Shown in pieces: positions 37,343-47,621 of a stretch of 64,000 bases of DNA; the first letter of the stretch is position 1, and each line of letters starts with the position of its first letter. This DNA is from Marilutibacter spongiae. GTDB taxonomy: Bacteria; Pseudomonadota; Gammaproteobacteria; Xanthomonadales; Xanthomonadaceae. Location of the stretch: assembly GCF_014145325.1 (NCBI RefSeq), contig NZ_JACHTF010000008.1, positions 62,001-126,000 on the forward strand, given 5' to 3'. The position numbers and the translations under genes are program-made. The notes under the pieces are model-generated. The model searched no databases and was not told the origin of the DNA. It saw nothing but the letters and a program-made list of their open reading frames with translations.

Positions 37343-39916
37343 ATGTCGCAACAAACCACCATTCGCAAATTGGCCGCACTGGTGAACACGCCGGTCGAGA
37401 AGTTGCTGGAACAGCTGGCCGAGGCCGGCATGAAGTTCAGCGACCCGGACCAGGTCGTGACCAGTACCGAGAAGGTCAAACTGCTCGGCTTCCTGCGTCG
37501 GACGCACGGCAAGGACGACAAGTCCGCTGACGCCGGGGCATCGCCGAAGAAGATCACCCTCAGCCGCAGCCGCAAGCAGGAGCTGACCGTCGGTGGCGGC
37601 AAGACCCGCTCGACGGTCGACGTGGTCGTGCGCAAGAAGGTCACCCTCAGCCGGCCGGCCGAAGGCGCGGGCGAGGGCGGTGGCGGCGACGAGCGTGCCG
37701 AGATCCTGCGCAAGCTCGAGGAGTCGCGCCAGCGCAACCTCGAGGAGCAGCAGCGCCTCGCGGAGGCCGATCGCCAGCGCGCCGAAGAGGCCGAGCGGGC
37801 GGTCCGCGAAGCCGAGGCCGCGAAGGAAGCCGAGCGCCTGCGCGCCGAGCAGGAGGCGCTGGCCGCCGCCGAGCCGGAGATCGACGCCGATGCGCCGGTC
37901 GCGCACAAGGCCGGTGGCCACGGCCATCCCAAGACCCCGCCGGCCCGCACCGAGGGACGCGAGGCGTCGCCGCGCGGCAAGGCACGCGGCAAGGGTTCGG
38001 AAGACGGCGGCAACCGCTTCGCCGGGCAGATGCACCTGAGCGCGTCCGACCGCGCCCGCCGCACGAGCGCCCGAGGCAAGCCGAAGTCGCGCCGCCAGGG
38101 CGACCAGTCGCGCACCGGTGCCGGTCCGCACGGCTTCTCCAAGCCCACCGCCCCGGTGGTGCGCGAAGTCGCCATCGGCGAGACCATCACCGTCGCGGAC
38201 CTGGCGCAGAAGCTCGCGCTGAAGGGCGGCGAGGTGGTCAAGGCGCTCTTCAAGATGGGCGTCATGGCGACCATCACCCAGAGCATCGACCACGACACCG
38301 CGGTGCTGGTCACCGAGGAACTCGGGCACAAGGCCGTCCGCGCCGATGCCGAGGACGCGGAGAACGAACTGCTGGCCCACGTCGAGGACGTGACCGGCGA
38401 GAAGGTCGCGCGCCCGCCGGTGGTCACCATCATGGGCCACGTCGACCACGGCAAGACCTCGCTGCTCGACTACATCCGGCGGACCAAGGTCGCCACCGGC
38501 GAAGCCGGCGGCATCACCCAGCACATCGGCGCCTACCACGTCGAGACCGACCGCGGCGTCATCAGCTTCCTCGATACCCCGGGCCACGCGGCGTTCTCGT
38601 CGATGCGCGCCCGCGGCGCGAAGCTGACCGACATCGTGGTACTGGTCGTGGCCGCCGACGACGGCGTCAAGCCGCAGACCATCGAGGCCATCCAGCACGC
38701 CAAGGCGGCGGAAGTGCCGCTGGTGGTGGCGATCAACAAGATCGACAAGTCCGGTGCCGACCCCTCGCGCGTCAAGACCGAGCTGATGGGCCAGGAAGTC
38801 GTGTCCGAGGAATTCGGCGGCGACACCCAGTTCATCGAACTCTCGGCCAAGACCGGCGAGAACATCGATGCCCTGCTCGACGCGATCTCGCTGCAGGCCG
38901 AAGTGCTCGAACTGTCCGCGGTCAGCGAAGGCCGCGCCAGCGGCGTGGTCATCGAGTCCTCGCTGGACAAGGGTCGTGGCCCCGTCGCGACCGTGCTGGT
39001 CCAGCAGGGCACCCTGTCCAAGGGCGACTACCTGGTCTGCGGCGTGCAGTACGGCCGCGTCCGTGCCCTGTTCGACGAGACCGGCTCGCAGGTCGAGGCG
39101 GCGACGCCGTCGATCCCGGTGCAGGTCCTGGGCCTGTCCGGCGTGCCGGACGCGGGCGATGACTTCGTGGTCGTCGACGACGAGCGCCTGGCCAAGGAAG
39201 TCGCGCAGCAGCGCGATGCCAAGCGTCGCGAGTCGCGCCTGGTCGCCCAGGCGGGCAACCGCATGGAGGACATCCTCGCGCAGATGGGCAGCGGCGAAGG
39301 CCAGCAGACCCTCAACCTGGTCGTGAAGGCCGACGTGCAGGGTTCGGTGCAGGCGCTTCGCGATGCGCTGACCGCGCTGTCGACCGACGACATCCGCATC
39401 AACGTCATCGGCGGTGGCGTGGGCGGCATCACCGAGTCCGACGCGACCCTCGCGGCGACGTCGAAGGCGACGATCATCGGCTTCAACGTGCGTGCCGACG
39501 CCTCGGCGCGCAAGGTCATCGAGACCCATGGCGTCGACCTGCGCTACTTCTCGATCATCTACGACGTGATCGACCAGGTGAAGCAGGTGGCGTCCGGCCT
39601 GCTGGGCGTGGAGATCCGCGAGGAGATCATCGGCATCGCCGAGGTCCGCGACGTGTTCCGCAGCTCCAAGTTCGGCGCCGTCGCCGGCTGCATGGTGGTC
39701 GAGGGCTCGGTCAAGCGCAGCAAGCCGATCCGCGTGCTTCGCGACAACACCGTGGTCTTCGAAGGCGAGCTCGAGTCCCTGCGCCGCTTCAAGGAGAACG
39801 TCGACGAGGTGCGCAACGGCACCGAGTGCGGCATCGGCGTCAAGGAGTACAACGACGTCAAGCCGGGCGACCAGATCGAGTGCTTCGAGCGCATCGAGGC
39901 CCAGCGGACCCTCTAA
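37343..39916 (+). CDS. infB: Translation initiation factor IF-2
   Basis: A GTPase that places fMet-tRNA on the 30S subunit; it is encoded in the same operon as the initiator tRNA. 857 residues: an IF2 N-terminal domain (1-~52), a long charged Glu/Arg/Ala linker (~110-210) and a second IF2_N module (~275-325). The G domain has GHVDHGKT (365-372), DTPGH (411-415) and NKID (465-468), and the C-terminal domains bind the initiator. The start is ATG at 37343 ([11 protein letters not shown]); an in-frame ATG 54 bases upstream overlaps the putative promoter and is unlikely. Confidence 0.97.
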   Translation: MSQQTTIRKLAALVNTPVEKLLEQLAEAGMKFSDPDQVVTSTEKVKLLGFLRRTHGKDDKSADAGASPKKITLSRSRKQELTVGGGKTRSTVDVVVRKKVTLSRPAEGAGEGGGGDERAEILRKLEESRQRNLEEQQRLAEADRQRAEEAERAVREAEAAKEAERLRAEQEALAAAEPEIDADAPVAHKAGGHGHPKTPPARTEGREASPRGKARGKGSEDGGNRFAGQMHLSASDRARRTSARGKPKSRRQGDQSRTGAGPHGFSKPTAPVVREVAIGETITVADLAQKLALKGGEVVKALFKMGVMATITQSIDHDTAVLVTEELGHKAVRADAEDAENELLAHVEDVTGEKVARPPVVTIMGHVDHGKTSLLDYIRRTKVATGEAGGITQHIGAYHVETDRGVISFLDTPGHAAFSSMRARGAKLTDIVVLVVAADDGVKPQTIEAIQHAKAAEVPLVVAINKIDKSGADPSRVKTELMGQEVVSEEFGGDTQFIELSAKTGENIDALLDAISLQAEVLELSAVSEGRASGVVIESSLDKGRGPVATVLVQQGTLSKGDYLVCGVQYGRVRALFDETGSQVEAATPSIPVQVLGLSGVPDAGDDFVVVDDERLAKEVAQQRDAKRRESRLVAQAGNRMEDILAQMGSGEGQQTLNLVVKADVQGSVQALRDALTALSTDDIRINVIGGGVGGITESDATLAATSKATIIGFNVRADASARKVIETHGVDLRYFSIIYDVIDQVKQVASGLLGVEIREEIIGIAEVRDVFRSSKFGAVAGCMVVEGSVKRSKPIRVLRDNTVVFEGELESLRRFKENVDEVRNGTECGIGVKEYNDVKPGDQIECFERIEAQRTL

Positions 39917-40053
39917 GGGTCCGCCTCGAATGGGGAACCGGGCACGGGGCATGGCGGGGTCGGTCTCGACACTCGCCGTGCCGGCGCCCGGCCGCTCCGG
40001 ATCGGCATCCGTCCCGCCGCCCGTTTCCCTCCATTCCCGAGCATGCATTACCG

Positions 40054-40440
40054 ATGAAAAAGTCATTCCATCGCACCGATCGCGTCTCCGCCCAGCTCCG
40101 CCGGGAGCTGGGCACGATCGTCCATGACGCGGTGCGCGAGCACGCGTTGCCCTCCGTCAGCGTGTCCGACGTCGAGATCAGCCGCGACCTGGCCCATGCC
40201 AAGGTCTTCGTGACCGCGCTCCAGGAAGAGCGCTCGGCCGAAGCGGTGAAGGCGCTCAAGGCGCTGTCGCGCGAGCTGCGCTACAAGCTGGGCCAGGCGG
40301 TGAAGCTGCGCCATGTGCCCGAGCTCCACTTCCATTACGACGACTCGGTCGACCGCGGCGAGCGCATCGACAACCTGCTGCGCGACCTGCCCGACCTGCA
40401 GGCGCCCGACGCCGGCGACGACGAGGCTTCGTCTTCCTGA
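40054..40440 (+). CDS. rbfA: 30S ribosome-binding factor A
   Basis: A 128-residue KH-fold protein acting in late 16S rRNA processing and cold adaptation. Recognisable segments are [38 protein letters not shown] and the end of the domain, [23 protein letters not shown] short acidic tail follows. The ATG at 40054 is chosen; longer upstream frames run into the infB 3' end. The 137-base gap after infB contains no gene or clear signal. Confidence 0.95.
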   Translation: MKKSFHRTDRVSAQLRRELGTIVHDAVREHALPSVSVSDVEISRDLAHAKVFVTALQEERSAEAVKALKALSRELRYKLGQAVKLRHVPELHFHYDDSVDRGERIDNLLRDLPDLQAPDAGDDEASSS

Positions 40441-40510
40441 GCGCGCCCGGTCGCAGCGGTCGTGCCGGTCCCGGCATCGCCCTTGGCCGGCCGGGCCCGT
40501 GTTTCCCCAG

Positions 40511-41461
40511 ATGAGCAAGAAACCGCGCACCGTATTCAGGCCGCTCGACGGCATCCTGCTGCTGGACAAGCCCGCGGGGCTGAGTTCCAACCAGGCGCTG
40601 CAGCGGGTCAGGCACCTGTTCCGCGCCGCGAAGGGCGGCCACACCGGTAGCCTGGACCCGCTGGCCACCGGCCTGCTGCCGATCTGTTTCGGCGAAGCGA
40701 CCAAGATCGCGGGCCTGTTGCTGGGGGCCCGCAAGGCCTATGCCTGCGAGGCCGAGCTGGGCCGGACCACCGACACCGACGACGCCGAGGGCGAAGTGCT
40801 GCAGGAGCGGCCGGTGCCGCCCATCGATGCCGCGCGCCTGGAACAGGCCCTGGCGGCCCTGCGCGGACCAATCCTGCAGCGGGCGCCGATCTACTCCGCG
40901 CTCAAGCAGGGCGGCGAACCCCTCTATGCGAAGGCGCGCCGGGGCGAGGCCATCCAGGCCCCTGAACGCGAGGTCGTCATCGACCGCCTCGACGTGGTGG
41001 CCCACGAGGGCCCGCGGCTGGTGCTGCACGTGGAGTGCGGCTCGGGGACCTACATCCGCAGCCTGGTCCGCGACCTGGGCGAAGCCCTGGGCTGCGGCGC
41101 CCATGTGACCGCCCTGCGTCGCCTGTGGGTGGAACCCTTCGCCACGCCGGCGATGCACACGCTGGAATCCTTGCAGGCGCTCGCCGGGCAGGGGGAGCCG
41201 GCGCTCGACGCCTGCCTGCTCCCGATCGAGGCCGGCCTGGCCGGCTTCACCGCCGTCCAGGTCGACGAGGCCGGTGCGGACCGCCTGGCCCACGGCCAGC
41301 CCGCGCTCGTCGCGACCGCCGGCGAGGACGGGGTGGTCGCGATCATGGGGCCGGAGGGGCGATGCCTGGGCATCGGCCGCCATGCCGGCGGGGAGGTCGC
41401 GCCGCAGCGCATGTTCCGCTGGGCGGTCGCCACCGGCCAGCCGGCCCCCCCGCGGGGCTGA
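40511..41461 (+). CDS. truB: tRNA pseudouridine(55) synthase
   Basis: It makes pseudouridine 55 in the T-loop of tRNAs. The 316-residue protein has [15 protein letters not shown], the catalytic Asp in [16 protein letters not shown], the YEC-like [17 protein letters not shown] strand and [15 protein letters not shown]-terminal PUA-like domain follows. The ATG at 40511 comes 70 bases after rbfA. Confidence 0.95.
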   Translation: MSKKPRTVFRPLDGILLLDKPAGLSSNQALQRVRHLFRAAKGGHTGSLDPLATGLLPICFGEATKIAGLLLGARKAYACEAELGRTTDTDDAEGEVLQERPVPPIDAARLEQALAALRGPILQRAPIYSALKQGGEPLYAKARRGEAIQAPEREVVIDRLDVVAHEGPRLVLHVECGSGTYIRSLVRDLGEALGCGAHVTALRRLWVEPFATPAMHTLESLQALAGQGEPALDACLLPIEAGLAGFTAVQVDEAGADRLAHGQPALVATAGEDGVVAIMGPEGRCLGIGRHAGGEVAPQRMFRWAVATGQPAPPRG

Positions 41462-41532
41462 ACAGGGCCCCCGGCGGTCCGCTGGGCCTGGTCCCGGAGC
41501 CCCTGGACGGGTCGCATTCCGCGCAGGGAAAC

Positions 41533-41541
41533 TGTTACAAT
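41533..41541 (+). promoter_or_regulatory. Extended -10 promoter candidate for rpsO-pnp
   Basis: TGTTACAAT is an extended -10 (TG, one base, then TACAAT) 134 bases before the rpsO start, in the 213-base truB-rpsO gap. No good -35 is seen, as is usual for extended -10 promoters. E. coli also has a separate rpsO promoter here. The 130-base leader that follows could carry S15 autoregulatory structure, but I cannot show a pseudoknot by eye. Confidence 0.5.
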
Positions 41542-41674
41542 TCCGCCGCTTTCATCCAAGCAAGCACCCATTCGTTCATTTCCAACAACGGCGAGCCCCG
41601 CGGTACGCCGGCGCGATGTCGTCATCGCATGCCGTCGTTTCTGCAGGCCACGCGTCTGAAAGGTAAACAAAGCA

Positions 41675-41935
41675 ATGTCCATCGATACCAGCAAGATCAT
41701 CCAGGAACACGGTCGCGGCACCAACGACACCGGCTCCCCGGAAGTCCAGGTCGCCCTGCTGACCGCCCGCATCGAGCTCCTGACCGGCCACTTCAAGGAG
41801 CACAAGCAGGACCACCACAGCCGTCGTGGCCTGTTGATGATGGTGAACCGCCGTCGCAGCCTGCTGGACTATCTGAAGCGCAAGGACAACGCGCGCTACA
41901 AGGCCCTGATCGAGAAGCTCGGTCTGCGCCGCTAA
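41675..41935 (+). CDS. rpsO: 30S ribosomal protein S15
   Basis: An 86-residue primary 16S rRNA-binding protein of normal length. It has [19 protein letters not shown], the conserved [19 protein letters not shown] and the C-terminal [12 protein letters not shown]. It begins with ATG after AAAGGTAAACAAAGCA. Confidence 0.98.
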   Translation: MSIDTSKIIQEHGRGTNDTGSPEVQVALLTARIELLTGHFKEHKQDHHSRRGLLMMVNRRRSLLDYLKRKDNARYKALIEKLGLRR

Positions 41936-41946
41936 GCAGAACACCC

Positions 41947-41980
41947 ACCGCGGCGCAGTGATGCGCCGCGGTTCGTTTTT
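41947..41980 (+). terminator. rpsO-pnp intercistronic hairpin with T-run
   Basis: An 11-bp stem (ACCGCGGCGCA at 41947-41957 with TGCGCCGCGGT at 41962-41972) and a GTGA tetraloop are followed by TCGTTTTT. In E. coli the same junction has the rpsO terminator and an RNase III processing hairpin that starts PNPase autoregulation. This stem could serve either role. Confidence 0.75.
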
Positions 41981-42085
41981 CGGGAGTCGTTCCACGGGCG
42001 GCTTCCCAGGCTGCCATCCTGCAGCCGACCGACCGGGGCAGGGGCGCCGGCGGATCGCAACGAATCGAAACGACAGGACTCCAAC

Positions 42086-44194
42086 GTGTCAAAAATCACC
42101 AAGACCTTCCAGTACGGCAAGCACCAGGTCACCCTGGAAACCGGCGAGATCGCCCGCCAGGCCGGCGGTGCCGTCATCGTCAAGGTTGAAGACACCGTGC
42201 TGCTGGTCAGCGCGGTCGCCAACAAGACCGCACGCGAAGGCCAGGACTTCTTCCCCCTGACCGTCGACTACCAGGAGAAGTTCTACGCCGGCGGCCGCAT
42301 CCCCGGTGGCTTCTTCAAGCGCGAAGGCCGCGCGACCGAGAAGGAGACCCTGATCTCCCGACTGATCGACCGCCCGATCCGCCCGCTGTTCCCGGAAGGC
42401 TTCCGCAACGAAGTCCAGATCATCGCCACGGTGATGTCGATGAACCCGGAGATCGACGGCGACATCCCCGCGCTGCTCGGCGCCTCCGCCGCCCTGGCCC
42501 TGTCGGGCGCCCCCTTCGACGGCCCGATCGGCGCCGCCAAGGTCGGCTACAAGGACGGCGAGTACCTTTTGAACCCGACCAAGAGCGACCTGGAAGGCTC
42601 CAAGCTGGAGCTGGTGGTCGCCGGTACCGCCGGTGCCGTGCTGATGGTCGAGTCGGAAGCCGACGTGCTGTCCGAGGAAGTGATGCTGGGCGCCGTGGTG
42701 TTCGGCCACGAGCAGATGCAGGTCGCCATCAACGCGATCAACGAACTGGTCGCCGAAGCCGGCAAGCCGAAGTGGGACTGGGCCGCCCCGGCCCGCAACG
42801 ACGCCATCGTCGCCGCCCTCAAGGGCGCGATCGGCGACCGTCTGGGCGCTGCGTTCCAGATCCGCGACAAGGGCGAGCGCAAGGAGGCCATCTCCGCGCT
42901 GAAGAAGGACGTCCTGGCGTCGCTGGCCGACCAGGCCGAAGCGAACGAATGGAGCGGCGCCGAGCTGTCGAAGGAATTCGGCGAGCTGGAATACGAGACC
43001 ATGCGTGGCGCCGTGCTGAGCACCAAGGTGCGCATCGACGGTCGCGCGCTCGACACCGTCCGCCCGATCAGCTCCAAGGTCGGCGTGCTGCCGCGTACCC
43101 ACGGCTCCTCGCTGTTCACCCGCGGCGAGACCCAGGCGATCGTGGTCGCCACGCTGGGCACCGCGCGCGATGGCCAGATCATCGATGCCGTCTCGGGCGA
43201 GTACAAGGAACACTTCCTGTTCCACTACAACTTCCCCCCCTACTCGGTGGGCGAGGCCGGCCGCATGATGGGCCCGAAGCGCCGCGAGATCGGCCACGGC
43301 CGCCTGGCCAAGCGCGGCGTGCTCGCCGTGATGCCGACGATGGAGGAGTTCCCGTACACCATCCGCATCGTCTCGGAGATCACCGAGTCGAACGGCTCCT
43401 CGTCGATGGCCTCGGTCTGCGGTTCCTCGCTGGCCCTGATGGACGCCGGCGTGCCGATCAAGGCCCCGGTCGCGGGCATCGCGATGGGCCTGGTCAAGGA
43501 AGGCGATGACTTCGTCGTCCTGTCCGACATCCTGGGCGACGAGGACCACCTCGGCGACATGGACTTCAAGGTGGCCGGTACCGAGAACGGCGTGACCGCC
43601 CTGCAGATGGACATCAAGATCCAGGGCATCACCAAGGAAATCATGCAGGTCGCGCTCGAGCAGGCCAAGGCCGGTCGCCTGCACATCCTCGGCGAGATGG
43701 CGCACGCCCTGACCAGCCCGCGTGGCGAGCTCAGCGAGTTCGCGCCGCGCCTGCTGACCCTGAAGATCCACCCGGACAAGATCCGCGAAGTGATCGGCAA
43801 GGGCGGTTCGACCATCCAGGCGATCACCAAGGAGACCGGCACCCAGATCGACATCCAGGACGACGGCACCATCGTCATCGCCTCGGTCAACGCCGCCGCC
43901 GCGAACGCCGCCAAGGACCGGATCGAGCAGATCACCTCGGACGTCGAGCCGGGCCGCATCTACGAAGGCAAGGTCGCCAAGATCATGGACTTCGGCGCGT
44001 TCGTCACCATCCTCCCGGGCAAGGACGGCCTGGTGCACGTCTCGCAGATCTCCAGCGAGCGCGTCGAGAAGGTCAGCGACAAGCTGAAGGAAGGCGACGT
44101 GGTCAAGGTCAAGGTGCTGGAAGTCGACAAGCAGGGCCGCATCCGCCTGTCGATGAAGGCCGTCGAGGAAGGCGAAGGCGCTTCGGCCGAGTAA
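42086..44194 (+). CDS. pnp: Polyribonucleotide nucleotidyltransferase (PNPase)
   Basis: A 3'-5' phosphorolytic exoribonuclease of the degradosome, 702 residues from GTG at 42086. Two RNase PH-like domains flank a helical domain. [14 protein letters not shown] and the first-domain GGFFKREGR are seen, then the second-domain TRGETQAIV and [17 protein letters not shown] ([19 protein letters not shown], about 555) and S1 ([18 protein letters not shown], about 620-690) RNA-binding domains close the protein. It is the last gene of the operon. Confidence 0.97.
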   Translation: MSKITKTFQYGKHQVTLETGEIARQAGGAVIVKVEDTVLLVSAVANKTAREGQDFFPLTVDYQEKFYAGGRIPGGFFKREGRATEKETLISRLIDRPIRPLFPEGFRNEVQIIATVMSMNPEIDGDIPALLGASAALALSGAPFDGPIGAAKVGYKDGEYLLNPTKSDLEGSKLELVVAGTAGAVLMVESEADVLSEEVMLGAVVFGHEQMQVAINAINELVAEAGKPKWDWAAPARNDAIVAALKGAIGDRLGAAFQIRDKGERKEAISALKKDVLASLADQAEANEWSGAELSKEFGELEYETMRGAVLSTKVRIDGRALDTVRPISSKVGVLPRTHGSSLFTRGETQAIVVATLGTARDGQIIDAVSGEYKEHFLFHYNFPPYSVGEAGRMMGPKRREIGHGRLAKRGVLAVMPTMEEFPYTIRIVSEITESNGSSSMASVCGSSLALMDAGVPIKAPVAGIAMGLVKEGDDFVVLSDILGDEDHLGDMDFKVAGTENGVTALQMDIKIQGITKEIMQVALEQAKAGRLHILGEMAHALTSPRGELSEFAPRLLTLKIHPDKIREVIGKGGSTIQAITKETGTQIDIQDDGTIVIASVNAAAANAAKDRIEQITSDVEPGRIYEGKVAKIMDFGAFVTILPGKDGLVHVSQISSERVEKVSDKLKEGDVVKVKVLEVDKQGRIRLSMKAVEEGEGASAE

Positions 44195-44215
44195 GCCGGG
44201 CGACATCGCAGACGC

Positions 44216-44247
44216 ACGAAAAAGCGGGCTTCGGCCCGCTTTTTCGT
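44216..44247. terminator. Strong bidirectional terminator after pnp
   Basis: A perfect 14-bp stem (ACGAAAAAGCGGGC with GCCCGCTTTTTCGT) is closed by a TTCG tetraloop. The A-run and T-run inside the stem let it work on both strands. It separates the pnp operon from the convergent histidine kinase gene. Confidence 0.92.
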
Positions 44248-44334
44248 GGGCGTCTCCGGGCGTGGATGGGGCGCGTCGTCCGCTCCGGACGCGGGTGGGG
44301 ATGGCGTTGGAGTCCCGCGAGCGCAGGCGGGTGC

Positions 44335-45618
44335 TCAGTTCCGGACGCCGCCTGGCCGGCTCGAAGCGAGCCCATCGCCCGCTGCGTTACGTTCCGGCTG
44401 CGCGGGCACCGTGCCGCCTGGGCCGACATCCACCTCGACGCGCAGCCGGTGGCCGGGCAGGGCGCGTTGCCGGAGGGTCCCGCCGAAGCGTTCGACCAGT
44501 CGCTCCGCGAGCTGTCGCCCGACGCCGAAGCCGGAAGGCGCGGGCCGGTCCGGGAGCGGATTGTCGATGCCCAGCGTCGTGCCATGCACCTCGATCCGGA
44601 TCTCGCCCCGGTCTCCGTGCTGGATCGCGTTGAGCAGCAGGTTGTTCAGGATGGTCTCGGCGACTTCCCCGGGCATGGGCCAGTCGATGTCCGGACCCGA
44701 TGGCATGCGCAGGGTCTGTCCCTTGGCCGTTGCCAATGGCGCGAGTTCCTCGACGAGCGTGCCCAGCAGCCGCAAGGGCTTGCACGGCCGTGGCGGCGCC
44801 GCCTGGCCGTCTCCCAGCCAGAGCAGGGCGTGACTGGCCCTGGCGAGGCGGCCCACGGCCCGATGCAGGCGCTGCCACGCGGCGTGCTCCACGCGCTCGG
44901 GCAGGGCATCGAGCAGGGCCAGGCTGGTCCGGGCGGATTGCAGCGGTGTCCGGAGTTCGTGCGCGAGGAACGCCAGCGTCTCGCGCTCGCGATCGAGCAC
45001 CGCGCGGCGCGACTCCCAGACCTTCGCGTTGAGGCGGGCGAGTTCGCTGAACTCGAAGATCCCCTGGGCATCCGCCAGCGCATGCAGGTCATGGGGGCCC
45101 TCGGCCTCGCTGAAACGGGCCACCAGTTCCCGGGCCTGTCCCGACACCCGCGCCACGAACCGGTGCGCGAGCGCCCACGCAACCAGCGCCAGCGCGGTGG
45201 CGATCAACAGCAGCCAGGGCCAGGCGCGCACCAGGGCCGGATTGACCGCCAGGTGCGCGGTCGCATCGTGGACCAGGAGGGACTCCGCACCCCGTCCGTC
45301 GCGCATGGCCAGCACGTGCAGGTAGCGTCCGTCCGGAAGCCGGAACTCGCGGATGGCGCCCAGCGGCTGGCCCGCGGTGCGCTCGCGCAGCGCGTCGTCG
45401 GCTTGCCTGCGGGCCACCAGCATGAAGCCTGGCGGTAGCGGTCCCGGCGAATGCAGGCCCTGCTGTCGGCCGACATCGCGCAGGCGATCGTCGATCAGCC
45501 GGTCCTCGAGCATGTAGGCGGTCAGGACCGTCATCGCGGCGAATCCGGCCAGCAGCACCAGGGCGAAGACGATCCATTGCCGGGCCAGTACATCGTGCAG
45601 GCGGCGCTTGCCTCTCAT
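44335..45618 (-). CDS. Sensor histidine kinase
   Basis: A 427-residue inner-membrane kinase partner of the adjacent response regulator. Helices at about 15-35 and 133-150 flank a short periplasmic sensor of about 95 residues. The HisKA phospho-acceptor is His220 in FLAHELRTPLQSAR. The ATPase domain shows NNLLLNAIQHG (N box), GIDNPLP in place of a standard D box, and GFGVGRQLAERL (G2). The DxGxG motif is degenerate. The start overlaps the regulator's stop by four bases. The input signal is unknown; the short sensor loop resembles those of PhoQ/QseC-like small sensors only in size. Confidence 0.88.
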   Translation of the reverse strand: MRGKRRLHDVLARQWIVFALVLLAGFAAMTVLTAYMLEDRLIDDRLRDVGRQQGLHSPGPLPPGFMLVARRQADDALRERTAGQPLGAIREFRLPDGRYLHVLAMRDGRGAESLLVHDATAHLAVNPALVRAWPWLLLIATALALVAWALAHRFVARVSGQARELVARFSEAEGPHDLHALADAQGIFEFSELARLNAKVWESRRAVLDRERETLAFLAHELRTPLQSARTSLALLDALPERVEHAAWQRLHRAVGRLARASHALLWLGDGQAAPPRPCKPLRLLGTLVEELAPLATAKGQTLRMPSGPDIDWPMPGEVAETILNNLLLNAIQHGDRGEIRIEVHGTTLGIDNPLPDRPAPSGFGVGRQLAERLVERFGGTLRQRALPGHRLRVEVDVGPGGTVPAQPERNAAGDGLASSRPGGVRN

Positions 45619-46322
45619 CGAGGGCCTCCGAAGCGGTAACCCAGCCCGCGCACGGTCGTGATGGGCGACTCGCCGAACCGCTCATGCATGGCGCGCCGCA
45701 GCTGGTAGACGTGGGTACGCAACGGATCGCTGCCGGGCGCTTCGTCGCCCCAGAGCCCCTCGCACAGCGCCTGGCGCGAGACCGTGCCGGGGAACGCCCG
45801 CATCAGCCGCGCCAGGATGCCCAGGCCCGTGGCATGGAGGGGCAGGCTGAGTTCGTCCCGTGACAACAATCCCCGCTGGGGGTCCAGGCGGTATCCATCG
45901 GCCAGGATCAGGCCGCCATCCGCGGCCCTGGCGTGGGTGCCCATGGCGCGGATGCGTGCCAGCAGTTCGGCCGGCTCGAACGGCTTGACCATGTAGTCCA
46001 GGGCGCCGGCCTCGAAGCCGCGAAGCTTGTCGGCCAGCCCGCCGCGGGCGGTCAGGAAGATCGCGGGTTGGCGCAGGCCCTGTACCTGCTTCAGCTCACG
46101 GCACAGGCTCATCCCATCCTCGCCCGGCAGGTTCACGTCCAGCACGAGCAGGTCGAACGTCGACTCCAGGAGACGGGCCCGCGCCTGGGACGCATCGTAG
46201 GCGAAGTCGACCGCCAGCCCGTGCGCCTCCAGGTAGTCGGCGATGCCGGCGGCGACGTCAAGGTCGTCCTCGACCAGCAGTACCGCCAGCTTCGCGCCTT
46301 TTTCGTCCTCGAGCCTGTCCAA
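45615..46322 (-). CDS. OmpR-family response regulator
   Basis: A 235-residue regulator: receiver domain with acidic pocket VEDD (17-20), phospho-acceptor Asp62 in LVLDVNLPGEDG and Lys in DYMVKPFEP, then a winged-helix DNA-binding domain ending TTVRGLGYRF. No ATG exists at the N-terminus; the start is taken as TTG at 46322, with GAGGGCAGG upstream. The 90-base gap to the DJ-1-like gene contains a 7-bp hairpin (GGCCGGG, CCT loop, CCCGGCC at 46361-46377). Confidence 0.88.
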   Translation of the reverse strand: MDRLEDEKGAKLAVLLVEDDLDVAAGIADYLEAHGLAVDFAYDASQARARLLESTFDLLVLDVNLPGEDGMSLCRELKQVQGLRQPAIFLTARGGLADKLRGFEAGALDYMVKPFEPAELLARIRAMGTHARAADGGLILADGYRLDPQRGLLSRDELSLPLHATGLGILARLMRAFPGTVSRQALCEGLWGDEAPGSDPLRTHVYQLRRAMHERFGESPITTVRGLGYRFGGPR

Positions 46323-46412
46323 GCGCCTGCCCTCGTGTTCGCACGCGGTGAATGGTCGGCGGCCGGGCCTCCCGGCCGATGCCGGGGTCCGGTCGCAAGC
46401 ATCGGCCGCGGG

Positions 46413-47465
46413 CTAGTTCCTTGCAAGCCGTTGCAGTTGGTAGGCCTCACGCAGCCGCCATTGCATGGCCGCCACCACGGCGTGCATGAGCAGGAGGCGC
46501 CGATCGCTGCGTGCAGCACCCGCCTTCATCGCCAGGGCGGCATCGATGCCGGCCTCGTGGTAGGTCGCCAGCAATTGCACGCTGATTTCCTCGGCGCTTC
46601 GCGCCCGAGGCACCGGCTCATGGCCCAGCGCACGCACCATGTGCTCCGCGACGGACCATGTGGACCACGGGTTCTGGCCGGTCACCAGGCGCTCGTCGAC
46701 CACGGTGTTGTCCAGGTACACGGGGCCTTCGACGAAGCGCGCCCCCTGTCGCGACAGTTCGTCCTGCAACAGGTACGGGAACAGCTCGCGGGCATTTTCG
46801 ATCAGGAACAGTTCCTCTGCGTTGGTGAAGCCGGTGACCCACCGCCCCTGCAGCCAGGGACGGCCGGAGGCATCGCGGAGCCCGATCAGCGCCGCAGGCC
46901 CGTGGCAGACGGCACCGACCACGCCGCGAGGGGCGATTTCCGCCACGATGCGAGCGATGGCGGGGTTGCCGGGGAAGTCGAACATGGCGCCCTTTCCGCC
47001 GACGAAGTAGACGGCCTGGTACAGCGTTGGGTCCACCCCGGAGAGCGGGAGGGAATTGGCCAGCTTGTGTCGCGCACGTGCATCGTTGAGGAATGCGTAG
47101 TCGGCATCGCCGGTGTCGTCCTGGTCCAGCCTCATCGGAGGCTTGCCGCCAAGGGGACTGGCGATGTCGACCTCGTAGCCGTTGGCCAGGAACGTCCAGT
47201 AGGCCCGCGACAGCTCGGTCAGCTCGTAGCCGGCCTTCCTGCTGCTGTCGCCGATGAGGGGGGTGCTGGTGACGACGGCCAGGATCCGTCCTCGCTGCCC
47301 GGATGTCCGTGCGCGCAGGAAGGGCAGGTCGGCCGCATCCGCGTTCCGGTCCGCCTGCGGCTCGGATTCGAGATCGAGGCTTGCCACGTACGCCCAGCCG
47401 CCAAGCGCGAGTACCAGGCACAGGCCCACCGCCGCCAACGAGGCGATCCGTATCTTTCTCCACAT
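46413..47465 (-). CDS. Membrane-anchored DJ-1/PfpI (class I glutamine amidotransferase-like) protein
   Basis: A 350-residue protein with a single N-terminal helix (about 5-28) followed by a DJ-1/PfpI domain resembling Hsp31/YhbO-type glyoxalases and chaperones. The nucleophile elbow is VGAVCHGPAAL with Cys187 and His188, and acidic residues at 81 and 84 in GYELTEL could complete the site. A helical extension (about 280-350) follows the domain. Most family members are soluble; the anchor suggests a periplasm-facing or membrane-attached enzyme. It lies upstream of the two-component genes on the same strand. A methylglyoxal or protein-repair role is possible but unproven. Confidence 0.75.
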   Translation of the reverse strand: MWRKIRIASLAAVGLCLVLALGGWAYVASLDLESEPQADRNADAADLPFLRARTSGQRGRILAVVTSTPLIGDSSRKAGYELTELSRAYWTFLANGYEVDIASPLGGKPPMRLDQDDTGDADYAFLNDARARHKLANSLPLSGVDPTLYQAVYFVGGKGAMFDFPGNPAIARIVAEIAPRGVVGAVCHGPAALIGLRDASGRPWLQGRWVTGFTNAEELFLIENARELFPYLLQDELSRQGARFVEGPVYLDNTVVDERLVTGQNPWSTWSVAEHMVRALGHEPVPRARSAEEISVQLLATYHEAGIDAALAMKAGAARSDRRLLLMHAVVAAMQWRLREAYQLQRLARN

Positions 47466-47621
47466 GCGTGCATCTCCATCTCTGCGTCTCGCCGGAATGG
47501 CGTGGAGATAGCCTGGTGCTTCCGCATCAATCGAAGATCAAACGGGGCGCGCAACGGATGGGCATGGATGCTTCGCCGCCACGAGGGCGGCTGGAAGGGT
47601 CCAGCCCGGATGACGTCGTCG

